Positions 50,746 to 59,361 of a stretch of DNA of 64,000 bases are shown here, one piece after another. The notes beneath the pieces are model-generated. The model did not search any database and had not been told where the DNA came from. It worked only from the letters and a program-made list of their open reading frames with translations. The translations under genes were made by a program, and so were the position numbers. The stretch spans positions 23,625 through 87,624 of the forward strand of contig DQHP01000027.1 of NCBI GenBank assembly GCA_003524435.1, given 5' to 3'. The stretch comes from Microbacterium sp. (GTDB lineage Bacteria > Actinomycetota > Actinomycetes > Actinomycetales > Microbacteriaceae). Numbering within the stretch: position 1 is the stretch's first letter; every line of letters starts with the position of its first letter.

Positions 50746-51890
50746 AGGATCAGCCCGACATCGTAGGTGCCGGTGGTTTCGTACAAGGCACTGAGTAACA
50801 GCGGAGGAACAAAACCACCGAGACCGCCGGCTGCGCCGACGAAGCCGGTAGTTGATCCAATCCTGTCGCCTTCTACGATCTCCGCGATGAGCGCGAAGAC
50901 GGCACCCGACCCCGCACCGAGGGCAGCTGCCATAGTGAGGAAACAGACGGTCGCGACCAGCGGAATCGATCCGTTCTGAAGGTTTTGCGGAGTGAATGTC
51001 AAGCCCACAGCGGCGGCCGCGATCACCGCATAGCTAGCGGCGAGCACCGAAATTGAGGTGAACCTGTCGGAGAGTATCCCACCGAGTGGGCGGCAGAACA
51101 CAGCAACGACGACAAATCCGGCCATCCGACCGGACGCGTCGGCTAGTTCGAGGCCGTAAGCGGTCTGCAGGTAGGTGGGCAGGAAGATCGAGAAAGCGAC
51201 GTATCCGCCGAAGCTCAATGCATAAAGAAACGACGTTTGCCACGTGAGAGCACTTCGTGCCGTTGCGGTGAGCCGGCTCAGCAACGATGTCGTGGGGACC
51301 GTGCGATCTGGTGAGTCACGAAGAACCATCCACGATATGACGGCGTAAACAGCCAACGCCACCGAGGTGATCAGGAAAGGCGAGGTGTTTCCCAGGTTCG
51401 TCCAGAGGTGGACGGTGGTCAGTGCCGCGATCGCCGTTCCGCCCATTCCGATGCCATAGAGGCCCACCGCCGTTCCCCGCTTTTCAGGCGGAAACCACGC
51501 GTTGACGAACGGTACGCCGACGGCAAAAATCGTGCCGGCAATTCCCAAGAAGAAAGCACCGCAGACAAGGGCGACGTACGACGTCTGTCCAAAGAAGCCC
51601 AGAAAAAGCACGGGAATGATCGACGCGGCCGAGATCGCGGGAAACATGATCCGACCGCCGAACCGAGCGGTCAGCGCTCCCACCGGTATCCGGCCCAGCG
51701 CTCCTACGAGGACGGGAATCGCAACGAGGAGTGCCTGCTGGTTACCCGATAGTGCGAGCAGGTCTTTATAAAGGGGTCCTAGCGGGCTGAGGAGAGCCCA
51801 GGCCCAGAAGTTCAACGCGTAGCCCACAGCAGCCACGACGAGCATGAGCATCGCGCGTGAGGTGCTTGGCTGTGCTCGTTGAGTATGCAT
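50746..51890 (-). pseudogene. NarK-type nitrate/nitrite MFS transporter, disrupted by IS3 insertion
   Basis: About 380 residues of a 12-helix major facilitator remain, with ALGRIPVGALTARFGGRIMF (the loop 2-3 signature) and the glycine-rich nitrate signatures GIAGTIFAVGVPFVNAWFPP and GAAGGLGGFVPPLLL. The frame ends a few codons into the insertion sequence. Adding 49344-49447 restores the last helix and tail. The start is the ATG at 51890, preceded by GGAAGG. Only the last helix is lost, so partial function cannot be fully excluded. Confidence 0.88.
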
Positions 51891-51975
51891 CAGTAACCTT
51901 CCCACAGGGGCATGCGTAGCGGCCTCAGTCGGTGAGCGGGCATCCGAGAACGATGTCCTGGGTGAAGCCGGTCAC

Positions 51976-51981
51976 TAGACT
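51976..51981 (+). promoter_or_regulatory. -10 box TAGACT of a leaderless promoter
   Basis: TAGACT lies 6 nt before the ATG at 51988. Confidence 0.55.
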
Positions 51982-51987
51982 CCGGGC

Positions 51988-53925
51988 ATGGGCTCTTCCT
52001 CGAAAGACCATAATGTACCGGCGCCAGACTTCGGGCCGGACGGTGCGCGATTGAGTTTCCGGTCTGAACTCGACAGTAAGCACTACACCGCCGTCGACGA
52101 GCATTGGGCTGGCGGGCTTCCCGCCCAATACGGTGTTGCTCCACGCGTGCGAATCGGCAGGAGTAAGTGGTTCAACCTACTCTGGTTGATCCCGATCGGG
52201 CTTCTTCTTTTGATCATCGGCATTGCCGTCGCCACGGGGATCCGCGAACTCCCGGCCGTGCAGGACTTCATCCGGCAGTATCCGGGTGAATCCGAGCTTC
52301 CGGACAACGCGCCTGTTGGCTTCCCCGCCTGGCTCGGTTGGCAACACTTCCTGAACCTGTTCCTGATGATTTTCATCATCCGCTCTGGCGTCACGATCAT
52401 CGCTGATCATCCCCGGTTCTACTGGACCAGGCATTCCACCCCGGGCAAAGACTGGTTCCGGATGCAGAAGCCGGTGCCCTCTGACCCGCTCTACACAGCG
52501 AAGCAAGATTCAATCACACTGCCTGACGGCGTCGGACTGCCTGGCCGCCGGCATTCCATCGGTCTCGCACGCTGGTGGCATCTCGGCGTCGACACCCTCT
52601 GGCTACTCAACGGGATCGTTTTCTACATCCTGATCTTTACCACCGGCCAGTGGATGCGTCTGGTCCCGATGAGCTGGGACGTGATCCCGAACTCCATCTC
52701 GGTGGCGATTCAGTACCTTTCTCTGGATTGGCCGGTGGAGAACGGCTGGGTCAACTACAACAGTCTGCAGATCATCGCCTACTTCATCACCGTCTTCATC
52801 GCAGCGCCGGCAGCCCTGATAACCGGGCTCGGCATGTCCCCCGCACTGTCTACCCGGTTCCGCCGGATCAGTTCTGTATTCAGCATCCAGCTCGCCCGGT
52901 CACTGCATTTCCTCGTACTGTGCTGGTTCGTCATGTTCATCATCGTGCACGTGACGTTGGTGCTGACCACCGGGGCCCTCCGCAATCTGAACCATATGTA
53001 TGCGGCACGGGACGACGGCTCATGGGTAGGTTTCTGGATCTTCGCCGCCTCAATGGTCGTCGTCATCGTGTGTTGGGTGGCAGCCACCCCGTTCACCTAT
53101 CGGCATCCGCGGGTCGTGCAGAAGGTCGGCTACGCGCTGATAGGCCCCGCGCAAAGATTGTTCGAACACCTCGACTCAAAGCCGGGCCAGTACACGGAGA
53201 AGGACATCTCCCCCTACTTCTGGCACAACGGCAAGTACCCCGAGACCGACGAATACAAGCAGCTTGAGGCCGGTAACTTCACCGACTACAAACTCCGCAT
53301 CAACGGTCTCGTAGAGAACCCCGTCGACCTGAGCCTGGAACAGTTGCGGGCGCTGCCGAACCACGAACAGATCACCCAGCATTTCTGTATCCAGGGTTGG
53401 TCCGGTGTCGCTAAATGGGGCGGAGTGTCGATGCAATCAATCCTCGATGTCGTCAAACCCAAGCCGGAGGCAAAATGGGTGATCTTCTACTCGTACGCTG
53501 TCGGACCAGATGGCGGTATCTACTATGACGCCCAGCCAATCGAGCAGATGAGCTACAAGCTCACAATGCTCGCCTATGACATGAACGACGACACGCTGTC
53601 GTTCGGCCACGGAGCACCCATTCGACTGCGCAACGAGGTCCAACTCGGCTTCAAACTGGTCAAATGGATCAAGGGAATCGAATTCGTCGAGCATTTCTCC
53701 GAAGTGGGCGGCGGATTGGGGGGGGGTACAACAACGATCATGAATTCTTCGGCTATCGACAGTCCATCTAAGGTGCGGACGGTCCTGGATGCCAGAAATC
53801 GACCACTGCGCGATCTGCGGATTTCGGTCACGGACCGGTGCATATTCCGATGCGTGTACTGCATGCCAAAAGAGATCTTCGGGCGAGACTTCGAGTTCCT
53901 GCCGAAGGCATCCCTCCTCAGCTGA
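51988..53925 (+). CDS. Membrane cytochrome b/sulfite-oxidase-like molybdopterin oxidoreductase, frameshifted at its 3' end into moaA
   Basis: Residues about 70-380 form a cytochrome-b561-like membrane domain with five or six helices and several His ([31 protein letters not shown]). Residues about 420-580 are a sulfite-oxidase-fold molybdopterin domain ([16 protein letters not shown] carries the Cys ligand). The expected end reads [16 protein letters not shown] and stops at 53771, but it is in another frame. A run of nine G (53718-53726) shifts the frame, and the open frame then runs into the moaA N-terminus until 53925. Seven or ten G would restore the native end. The enzyme probably transfers electrons between quinones and an oxyanion or sulfoxide. 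Confidence 0.85.
   Translation: MGSSSKDHNVPAPDFGPDGARLSFRSELDSKHYTAVDEHWAGGLPAQYGVAPRVRIGRSKWFNLLWLIPIGLLLLIIGIAVATGIRELPAVQDFIRQYPGESELPDNAPVGFPAWLGWQHFLNLFLMIFIIRSGVTIIADHPRFYWTRHSTPGKDWFRMQKPVPSDPLYTAKQDSITLPDGVGLPGRRHSIGLARWWHLGVDTLWLLNGIVFYILIFTTGQWMRLVPMSWDVIPNSISVAIQYLSLDWPVENGWVNYNSLQIIAYFITVFIAAPAALITGLGMSPALSTRFRRISSVFSIQLARSLHFLVLCWFVMFIIVHVTLVLTTGALRNLNHMYAARDDGSWVGFWIFAASMVVVIVCWVAATPFTYRHPRVVQKVGYALIGPAQRLFEHLDSKPGQYTEKDISPYFWHNGKYPETDEYKQLEAGNFTDYKLRINGLVENPVDLSLEQLRALPNHEQITQHFCIQGWSGVAKWGGVSMQSILDVVKPKPEAKWVIFYSYAVGPDGGIYYDAQPIEQMSYKLTMLAYDMNDDTLSFGHGAPIRLRNEVQLGFKLVKWIKGIEFVEHFSEVGGGLGGGTTTIMNSSAIDSPSKVRTVLDARNRPLRDLRISVTDRCIFRCVYCMPKEIFGRDFEFLPKASLLS
53718..53726 (+). repeat. 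G9 homopolymer causing a frameshift
   Basis: Nine consecutive G lie in the last codons of the oxidoreductase. Seven or ten would keep the native frame. It is either slippage, decay or an assembly error. Confidence 0.8.
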
Positions 53926-54205
53926 GCGCACTGACGACACGGGAGGGTCAGGCATTGGATGTGGCCCTCACCACCAACGGGTCTGCGCTCGCCCATAAAG
54001 TGCAGTCCCTGAAGGATGCTGGTCTCTCTCCCTGGTCACAGTATCGCTGGACCCGTTGGATGATGCGACATTCAAGTCGATGAATGACATCGATTTTCTT
54101 GTCGCCAAAGGTCCTCCGGGGTATCGACGTCGCCCACGAAGTTGGGCTGTCCGTCAAGGTCAATATGGTGGTGAAGAGCGGGCTCGATTATGGTCCCCTT
54201 ATCCA
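53740..54205 (+). pseudogene. moaA: Degenerate GTP 3',8-cyclase gene moaA
   Basis: The N-terminus is clear: [13 protein letters not shown] followed by the radical SAM cysteines in CIFRCVYC and [15 protein letters not shown]. After 53925 the match continues only in pieces and in changing frames: LALTTNGSALAHK, then a SLDPLDDATFKSMNDIDF block, then KVLRGIDVAHEVGLSVKVN. At least one deletion and two frame changes separate them, and the C-terminal half is gone. The ATG overlapped the end of the oxidoreductase gene by 32 bp. Cofactor synthesis from this locus is therefore lost. Confidence 0.85.
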
Positions 54206-54362
54206 CAGGACCGCAATCTCGGCTAGCTCTGCCGCGCTCCGGCCGCCCGCGCGGAAGCGCCCAGGAGGACCAGAGGGAGCCACGAGAATCGCATTGCCGA
54301 GCCGGCTGCCGACCTCCTGATGGGGTCCTGAGTCTGGGGCTGGCGGGCACCCACAGAGGCGA

Positions 54363-54378
54363 CTTGACCTACGTCAAG
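54363..54378. promoter_or_regulatory. Crp/Fnr-like palindrome CTTGAC-N4-GTCAAG
   Basis: Perfect 6-bp arms of the TTGA-N-TCAA type bound by Fnr/Crp-family proteins lie 94 bp before the chaperone start. The only such regulator nearby is encoded at 58621, so it is the natural candidate. Confidence 0.6.
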
Positions 54379-54436
54379 GCCGAATCACTGTCTAGTCGGT
54401 AACGTGAACCATGAAAGCCAGGAAATCTCCTGGTCA

Positions 54437-54454
54437 TACCCCGAGATTGGGGTA
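54437..54454. promoter_or_regulatory. CsoR-like operator TACCCC-N6-GGGGTA
   Basis: The arms match the TACCCC/GGGGTA core of copper-sensing CsoR-family operators, though the 6-bp spacer is not the usual length. It lies 17 bp before the chaperone ATG. No csoR gene is in the window. Confidence 0.45.
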
Positions 54455-54471
54455 ACGCGAAAGGAACAGCC

Positions 54472-54708
54472 ATGGCGAATGCCGCTGACACCATCCACAC
54501 CCTGCTCCGTGCCGAGGGGTTCTCGTGCCCATCGTGCGTGACCAAAATCGAGAAGCAGGTCGGTCGGCTTGACGGCGTCGAGAACGTAACGGTGCATTTT
54601 GCTTCGGGGCGCGTTGAGATCGATCACGACGAAACCAAGGCTTCAGTCGATGATCTCATCGCTGCTGTCGACAAGGCCGGATATAAGTCGAAGGCCTCCG
54701 CGTTCTAA
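54472..54708 (+). CDS. Heavy-metal-associated (HMA) domain protein, CopZ-like
   Basis: The 78-residue ferredoxin-fold protein has the metal-binding pair Cys19-Pro-Ser-Cys22 in GFSCPSCVTKIE. Copper chaperones usually have MxCxxC; here a Phe-Ser pair precedes the first Cys and a Pro follows it, so the metal is uncertain. The 38-bp gap to the P-type ATPase suggests they form an operon and that the chaperone delivers metal to it. The ATPase itself has no HMA domain, so this protein may replace it. Confidence 0.88.
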   Translation: MANAADTIHTLLRAEGFSCPSCVTKIEKQVGRLDGVENVTVHFASGRVEIDHDETKASVDDLIAAVDKAGYKSKASAF

Positions 54709-54746
54709 CCAGCACCTCACCACCACATTCGAAAGGCAGCACACTC

Positions 54747-56768
54747 GTGAACGCGTTGCGCACGTGGCGATACGGCAATTGGTTCATCCCAGTTGTCTCG
54801 GGTCTCCTCATTCTCCTGTCGTTTGGCATCGAGAAACTCTTCGGCGGTACTTGGAACATCACGGTCGGCACTCAGTGGTGGATCGACGCAGGTGAACACG
54901 CCCACGGTTCGGGCCACGTGTTCACCCTCGCGAACTCGCTCATGCTCGCCGCAGCGATCGTCGCTGGCTACGGCATCGTTGTGAAGGCCGTGCGCGCGCT
55001 GATGGTCAAGTTTATTAGCATCGATCTGCTCGTATCGATTGCGGCCATCGGTGCAACGCTCATCGGGAACTTCTGGGAAGCTGCCGCTGTGACGTTCCTC
55101 TTTGCGATCGGTCACGCGCTCGAGGCGGGCACCATGAACAAGACCCGCGCCGCGCTGGCCGAACTTGTCTCCGTGGCCCCCGACGTGGCGGTGGTACTGC
55201 GCAACGGAGATCAGATCGAGGTCGCCGCGCACCAGGTGCGCATGGGGGAAATCGTGCTCGTCAAGAACGGAGCGAAGGTTCCCGTCGACGGGCAGGTAGT
55301 TTCGGGCACGGGAGCAATTGACGAAGCATCGATCACCGGCGAGTCGATCCCGGTCGAAAAGGCGAAGTCAGACCATGTATTCGCGGGCACGATTTCTCGG
55401 GGTGGGTTCTTGCAAGTGTTGGCAACGGGCATCGGAGCCGACACGACGCTTGCGCGCATTATTCATCGTGTTGAAGAGGCGCAGGATGCGAAGGCGAAGA
55501 CGCAGGCGTTTATCGACCGCTTTTCGAAGTGGTACACCCCGGCGGTGATGGTGCTTGCGCTTACAGCGGGCCTCATCAGCGGTGACGTAGTGCTCGGTCT
55601 GACGCTGCTGGTGATCGGCTGCCCAGGTGCGCTCGTCATCTCGATCCCGGTGGCGATCGTGGCTGGCATCGGTCGTTCGGCTCGCAACGGAATTCTCATC
55701 AAGGGTGGCGAATACCTCGAAACCTCTGCCAAAATTTCGGCCGTCGCGGTCGATAAGACAGGCACGCTCACCGAGGGGCGACCCCGGCTGACCGATATCG
55801 TCGTGCTCGATTCCACGGTGGATCGCAGCGTTGTGCTGCGTTGGGCCGCGGCGGCGGAGGCGGGGTCTGAGCATCCGCTTTCCCGCCCGATTCTCGACAC
55901 CGCACGTGAGGAAAGTGTGGCCCCCCAGGGTATTCCGGGCTCTATTACACCGGTAGTAGGTAAAGGGATCATGGCCGACGTCGACGGTCATCGAGTACTC
56001 ATCGGCAACGCCCCGTTGCTTAAGCAGTACGGCATTGTTGACGATGCGGGTGCAGCTGGGGCCGCGAACGAACTCGCTGCCGCAGGGAAGACTCCAATGA
56101 TTGTTGCAGTGGATGACGCGGTGCTCGGAGTGATCGGTGTTACCGATACGATTCGAGAGGATGCGCCGGAAATGATCAGGCGCTTGCACGCGAATGGCGT
56201 GCAAAAGGTCGTGATGCTCACAGGTGACACGAGGCTCGTTGCCGAGGCTATCGGTGCGGCAGTTGGCATCGACGAGATCCACGCCTCCCTACTGCCTGAA
56301 GACAAGCTCGAAGCGGTCGCACGAATGCAGCGTGACGGGCACACTGTCGCGATGGTGGGTGACGGTGTGAACGATGCTCCGGCCCTCGCGACAGCAGACA
56401 TCGGTGTGGCTATGGGGGCGGCCGGATCAGCGGTGGCCGTCGAGACAGCCGACATCGCCCTGATGGGTGACAACCTCCTGAAACTCCCCGAAGCGATCAG
56501 GCTGGCAAAGCGCACAGTGAATGTGATGCGGCAGAACATCGCGATCGCCCTCATCACCGTCGTCGTGCTGCTCGTCGGAGTGTTCGCGGGTGGCGTCACG
56601 ATGTCGATCGGCATGCTCGTGCACGAGGGCTCGGTGCTTATCGTGATCCTCAACGCGATGCGACTGCTGCGCAACACCCAAGCCACGACCATGCCGAAGC
56701 ACGAGCGCATACAGAGCCGCCCGCTCGAACCAGTAGCGACAAACAATTCACCCGAACACACATCTTAA
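54747..56768 (+). CDS. Heavy-metal P1B-type ATPase with CPG motif
   Basis: The 673-residue pump has two N-terminal helices and no metal-binding domain, then the standard P1B core: TGES at 197-200, the membrane metal motif Cys292-Pro-Gly in GCPGALVIS, phosphorylated Asp336 in DKTGTLTEG, the His376-Pro pair in SEHPLSRPI and GDGVNDAPA. CPG in place of CPC marks a poorly known subgroup related to the zinc/cadmium pumps. The start is GTG, with a GAAAGG-type site upstream. It is intact. Direction and metal cannot be told from sequence. Confidence 0.92.
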   Translation: MNALRTWRYGNWFIPVVSGLLILLSFGIEKLFGGTWNITVGTQWWIDAGEHAHGSGHVFTLANSLMLAAAIVAGYGIVVKAVRALMVKFISIDLLVSIAAIGATLIGNFWEAAAVTFLFAIGHALEAGTMNKTRAALAELVSVAPDVAVVLRNGDQIEVAAHQVRMGEIVLVKNGAKVPVDGQVVSGTGAIDEASITGESIPVEKAKSDHVFAGTISRGGFLQVLATGIGADTTLARIIHRVEEAQDAKAKTQAFIDRFSKWYTPAVMVLALTAGLISGDVVLGLTLLVIGCPGALVISIPVAIVAGIGRSARNGILIKGGEYLETSAKISAVAVDKTGTLTEGRPRLTDIVVLDSTVDRSVVLRWAAAAEAGSEHPLSRPILDTAREESVAPQGIPGSITPVVGKGIMADVDGHRVLIGNAPLLKQYGIVDDAGAAGAANELAAAGKTPMIVAVDDAVLGVIGVTDTIREDAPEMIRRLHANGVQKVVMLTGDTRLVAEAIGAAVGIDEIHASLLPEDKLEAVARMQRDGHTVAMVGDGVNDAPALATADIGVAMGAAGSAVAVETADIALMGDNLLKLPEAIRLAKRTVNVMRQNIAIALITVVVLLVGVFAGGVTMSIGMLVHEGSVLIVILNAMRLLRNTQATTMPKHERIQSRPLEPVATNNSPEHTS

Positions 56769-56782
56769 GAAAGGTGCAAACC

Positions 56783-57214
56783 ATGAGTAAGAACCAGTTC
56801 AAAGTCGGCGAAAAAGCAACGCACTTCATCATCACCGAGGTTGCGAAAGCAAATCCAAATTTTCGTCAGGTGCTGTGGACGGGGAAGCATTCCCAGCTTG
56901 TCGCAATGACTATTCCGGTGGGCGGCGAGATCGGTGACGAGGTACATGAAACGACTGATCAGTTGCTGAGTTTTGTTTCAGGCAGCGGGGAGGCTGATCT
57001 TGACGGCCACACGCACGTCGTTGATGCCGGTGACCTCTGCGCCGTTCCTGCCGGCACCCGCCACAACTTCCGTAATACCGGTGACGAGCCACTGGTGCTG
57101 TACACCGTATATTCGCCCCCGGAGCACGCGATCGATGCGGAGTACAGCACGAAGGAACTTGCTGATGCGGCAGAGGCTTCAGGTCAGGACGAACCACCTC
57201 ACGATAGAGCCTGA
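56783..57214 (+). CDS. Cupin-domain protein
   Basis: The 143-residue single-cupin protein has motif 1 as GEIGDEVHETTDQLLSFVSG (the usual H-x-H is altered to E-V-H) and motif 2 as GDLCAVPAGTRHNFRNTG. Similar proteins are often annotated as cupins of mannose-6-phosphate-isomerase type. GAAAGG precedes the ATG, 14 bp after the ATPase stop, so it is in the metal operon. A role as a small metal-binding enzyme is possible; none is known. Confidence 0.85.
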   Translation: MSKNQFKVGEKATHFIITEVAKANPNFRQVLWTGKHSQLVAMTIPVGGEIGDEVHETTDQLLSFVSGSGEADLDGHTHVVDAGDLCAVPAGTRHNFRNTGDEPLVLYTVYSPPEHAIDAEYSTKELADAAEASGQDEPPHDRA

Positions 57215-57243
57215 ACCGCACTCGTACGGATAAAGGAAAACAG

Positions 57244-58152
57244 ATGATGTCAAAAATGCTGGTCTTCACCGCGTACGGCGGGCCCGAGACTCAAGAGATT
57301 GTCGAGCGCCCGGTACCCGTGCCGGGGCCGGGAGAGATTGCGATCGAGGTGAAAGCTGCCGGTGTGAACCCGGCTGACTGGAAGATCCGTGCCGGGCACC
57401 TGGGAACCCACTGGCAGCTCCCTGCCCCGATGGGCCGCGAAGCCTCCGGTATCGTCACCGCAGTAGGAGCAGGGGTCGAAAACTTCGCCGTCGGTGACCA
57501 AGTTCTCGGCCTGGCGGCAAAAGGACATGGGACTTTTGCTCAGCACACTCTGCTGAACGCGGCACAGACGGTCGCAAAACCCGACGAACTCTCGTTCGCC
57601 AATGCCGCGACGCTCCCCGTCGCCGGAGCCACCGCCTACGACGTCACCCATCAGATTGAACTAGAGCCGGGCCAAACCATGCTGATTCTCGGTGCCGGAG
57701 GCGGGGTCGGGCTCATTGCGGCCCAGATTGGAGCAGTGCACAAGTTCACGGTCATCGGCGTGGCAAGCATGTCGAAGCGGGAACTCGTGGAGTCGACCGG
57801 CGCGACCTTCATCGCATCCGGGGATGGGGCCGCTGACCGGGTGCGTACCATCGCGCCGGAGGGTGTAGATCTGGTAATCGATCTCGTCGGCGGGGAGGCG
57901 CTCCGTGACATCGCTGTGGTCGCCAAGAACCCGAACGTCATCATCACCACCGCGGACCCGGCCACCGTGCAGCAGCTCGGCGGCTCGGCTGTTGAGCGCA
58001 CACGCGAAGGGCTGGAGAAAATCACTGACGTCGCACAGTACGGCATCGTCAACCCCCGGGTGGGTGACCGCTTCAGTCTCGATCGCGCCGTTGAAGCCCT
58101 AGCGGCTGTCGAAGCGGGACACACCGCTGGCAAGCTGATCATCGAACCATGA
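57244..58152 (+). CDS. MDR-family NADP-dependent quinone oxidoreductase
   Basis: The 302-residue enzyme is a zinc-free medium-chain reductase: catalytic-fold N-terminus with [14 protein letters not shown], then the Rossmann motif [18 protein letters not shown] (about 148-165). It lacks the zinc-site cysteines of alcohol dehydrogenases. Such enzymes reduce quinones or enals and protect from oxidative stress. A RBS AAAGGA lies upstream; two ATG codons in tandem are possible starts. It overlaps the following methyltransferase frame by 4 bp. Confidence 0.9.
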   Translation: MMSKMLVFTAYGGPETQEIVERPVPVPGPGEIAIEVKAAGVNPADWKIRAGHLGTHWQLPAPMGREASGIVTAVGAGVENFAVGDQVLGLAAKGHGTFAQHTLLNAAQTVAKPDELSFANAATLPVAGATAYDVTHQIELEPGQTMLILGAGGGVGLIAAQIGAVHKFTVIGVASMSKRELVESTGATFIASGDGAADRVRTIAPEGVDLVIDLVGGEALRDIAVVAKNPNVIITTADPATVQQLGGSAVERTREGLEKITDVAQYGIVNPRVGDRFSLDRAVEALAAVEAGHTAGKLIIEP

Positions 58153-58574
58153 CCCGGTTCCGACACGAGCCGATGATCGACTCAAAACTCGAAACAATGC
58201 GAAAGCACGATTCCACGCGCGCATCAAGCAAAGTCACAGATGCATATGGATCACCGTGGGTGAACGTCGAAAGCAAACTGGGCACTGAGATCTCACCCGA
58301 TGACCCTGACCGCGCGATCATCGAGCCCTGGGCGGCAGCAGGCGACGGCCAAATTCTCGATGTCGGCTCCGGCACCGGGCGCTGGACCGGTTACCTGGCA
58401 GGTCTTAGGCACACGGTTGAGGGGCTTGAACCGGCAGAGCGTCTCATCACCCTGGCACGCGCGCGACACCCCTCACGCCCTGACCCAGGCCGGGTTCAAC
58501 GTGACCGAGCAGCGCTCGAACCCGCAGTCGCCACACGCCTACATCAGCGCTTGCGCGAGGCGGAACTGAGATGA
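58149..58574 (+). pseudogene. SAM methyltransferase with internal deletion and frameshift
   Basis: The N-terminal part is normal ([17 protein letters not shown], then the SAM motif [15 protein letters not shown]), up to LARARHPS at about 58475. The expected middle of the enzyme is missing. The C-terminal end ([14 protein letters not shown], then SPHAYISA) follows at once in another frame. The open frame as written continues out of frame to 58574. About 60-100 codons were lost by deletion, so it should be inactive. Confidence 0.8.
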
Positions 58575-58620
58575 ATGAAATGCATGATGCTGCGAGTCGC
58601 CATACTGGAACGAAAAGGAG

Positions 58621-59352
58621 ATGCGCACATTGTCTGTGCCAACTACGATGCATACTGATCGGGCAGATGACCTCTGTGTGGCTCGTGTGCCACTGTTTCA
58701 GGGGTTGACGCACACTCAGCAAGTGGAGGTCGCGGGTTTCGCGCGCGCCGTTCGGCTAGATGCTGTGGAGCAGGTGTACGCCGCATGCTCTGATATGTCG
58801 CAGCTGATGGTGGTGCACACCGGCAAAGTTAAGATTTCTCGGACAAGTTTGACCGGACAAGAACAAGTGATTCGGGTACTCGGCCCCGGCGACTTCATCG
58901 GAGAATCCGCGTTTCTGACCGGAGTCAGGCCTGATCACGCAGCAGAAGCGCTCGTGGACACCCAACTCTGTGTCTTCCGTCATGCAGATCTCAGCCGCCT
59001 CGTCGAGAAGCACCCGAGCATCGGGCTGCGCATGCTGCAGGGAGTGAGCAAGCGTTTGGATGACACTGAAGCTCGACTGGCATCCGTCATCTCTGGAAAC
59101 GTGAGTTCACGCCTTGCAGATTACCTGCTTTCGTTACCAGCCAAGCCAGGCCCGCGAGGAACCGTCGAAGTCTCGTTGCCGTTGGCGAAAAAAGACATCG
59201 CCTCGCTGATGTCTACCACCCCGGAGTCGCTCAGTCGGCAACTTCGGAAACTCACTGACTCTGGAGTGATCTCGCAACAAGATCCGGGCCGGATCACGAT
59301 TACTGATGTGACTGCGCTCAGCGCGCTCTCCACTTTTATGAAGAAGGATTGA
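58621..59352 (+). CDS. Crp/Fnr-family regulator, FLP-like
   Basis: The 243-residue protein has a cyclic-nucleotide-binding-like domain (about 20-140, GDFIGESAFLTGVRPDHAAEAL) and a C-terminal winged helix (about 160-235, LAKKDIASLMSTTPESLSRQLRKL). Cys19 in DLCVARVPLFQGL and Cys117 in QLCVFRH fit the two redox cysteines of the lactobacillus FLP type; the four cysteines of an iron-sulfur FNR are absent. AAGGAG touches the ATG at 58621, leaving no spacing, so the TTG at 58630 is an equally good start. It lies 10 bp before the second ATPase gene and probably controls the metal module. Confidence 0.88.
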   Translation: MRTLSVPTTMHTDRADDLCVARVPLFQGLTHTQQVEVAGFARAVRLDAVEQVYAACSDMSQLMVVHTGKVKISRTSLTGQEQVIRVLGPGDFIGESAFLTGVRPDHAAEALVDTQLCVFRHADLSRLVEKHPSIGLRMLQGVSKRLDDTEARLASVISGNVSSRLADYLLSLPAKPGPRGTVEVSLPLAKKDIASLMSTTPESLSRQLRKLTDSGVISQQDPGRITITDVTALSALSTFMKKD

Positions 59353-59361
59353 GGCGTAGCA

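Larger units (their letters stand above)
54206..54471. promoter_or_regulatory. Control region upstream of the HMA chaperone and ATPase genes
   Basis: The first 150 bp hold nothing recognisable and may be junk left from the moaA decay. The last 110 bp hold three inverted repeats: CTTGAC-N4-GTCAAG (54363-54378), CCAGGA-N4-TCCTGG (54418-54433) and TACCCC-N6-GGGGTA (54437-54454). A ribosome-binding site AAAGGA precedes the ATG at 54472. Confidence 0.6.

Noticed and set aside
54072..54350. Minus-strand frame with a DVDTPEDL string that recalls MobA
   Set aside because: The opposite strand matches moaA (KVLRGIDVAHEVG and neighbours), so the string is a chance antisense reading.
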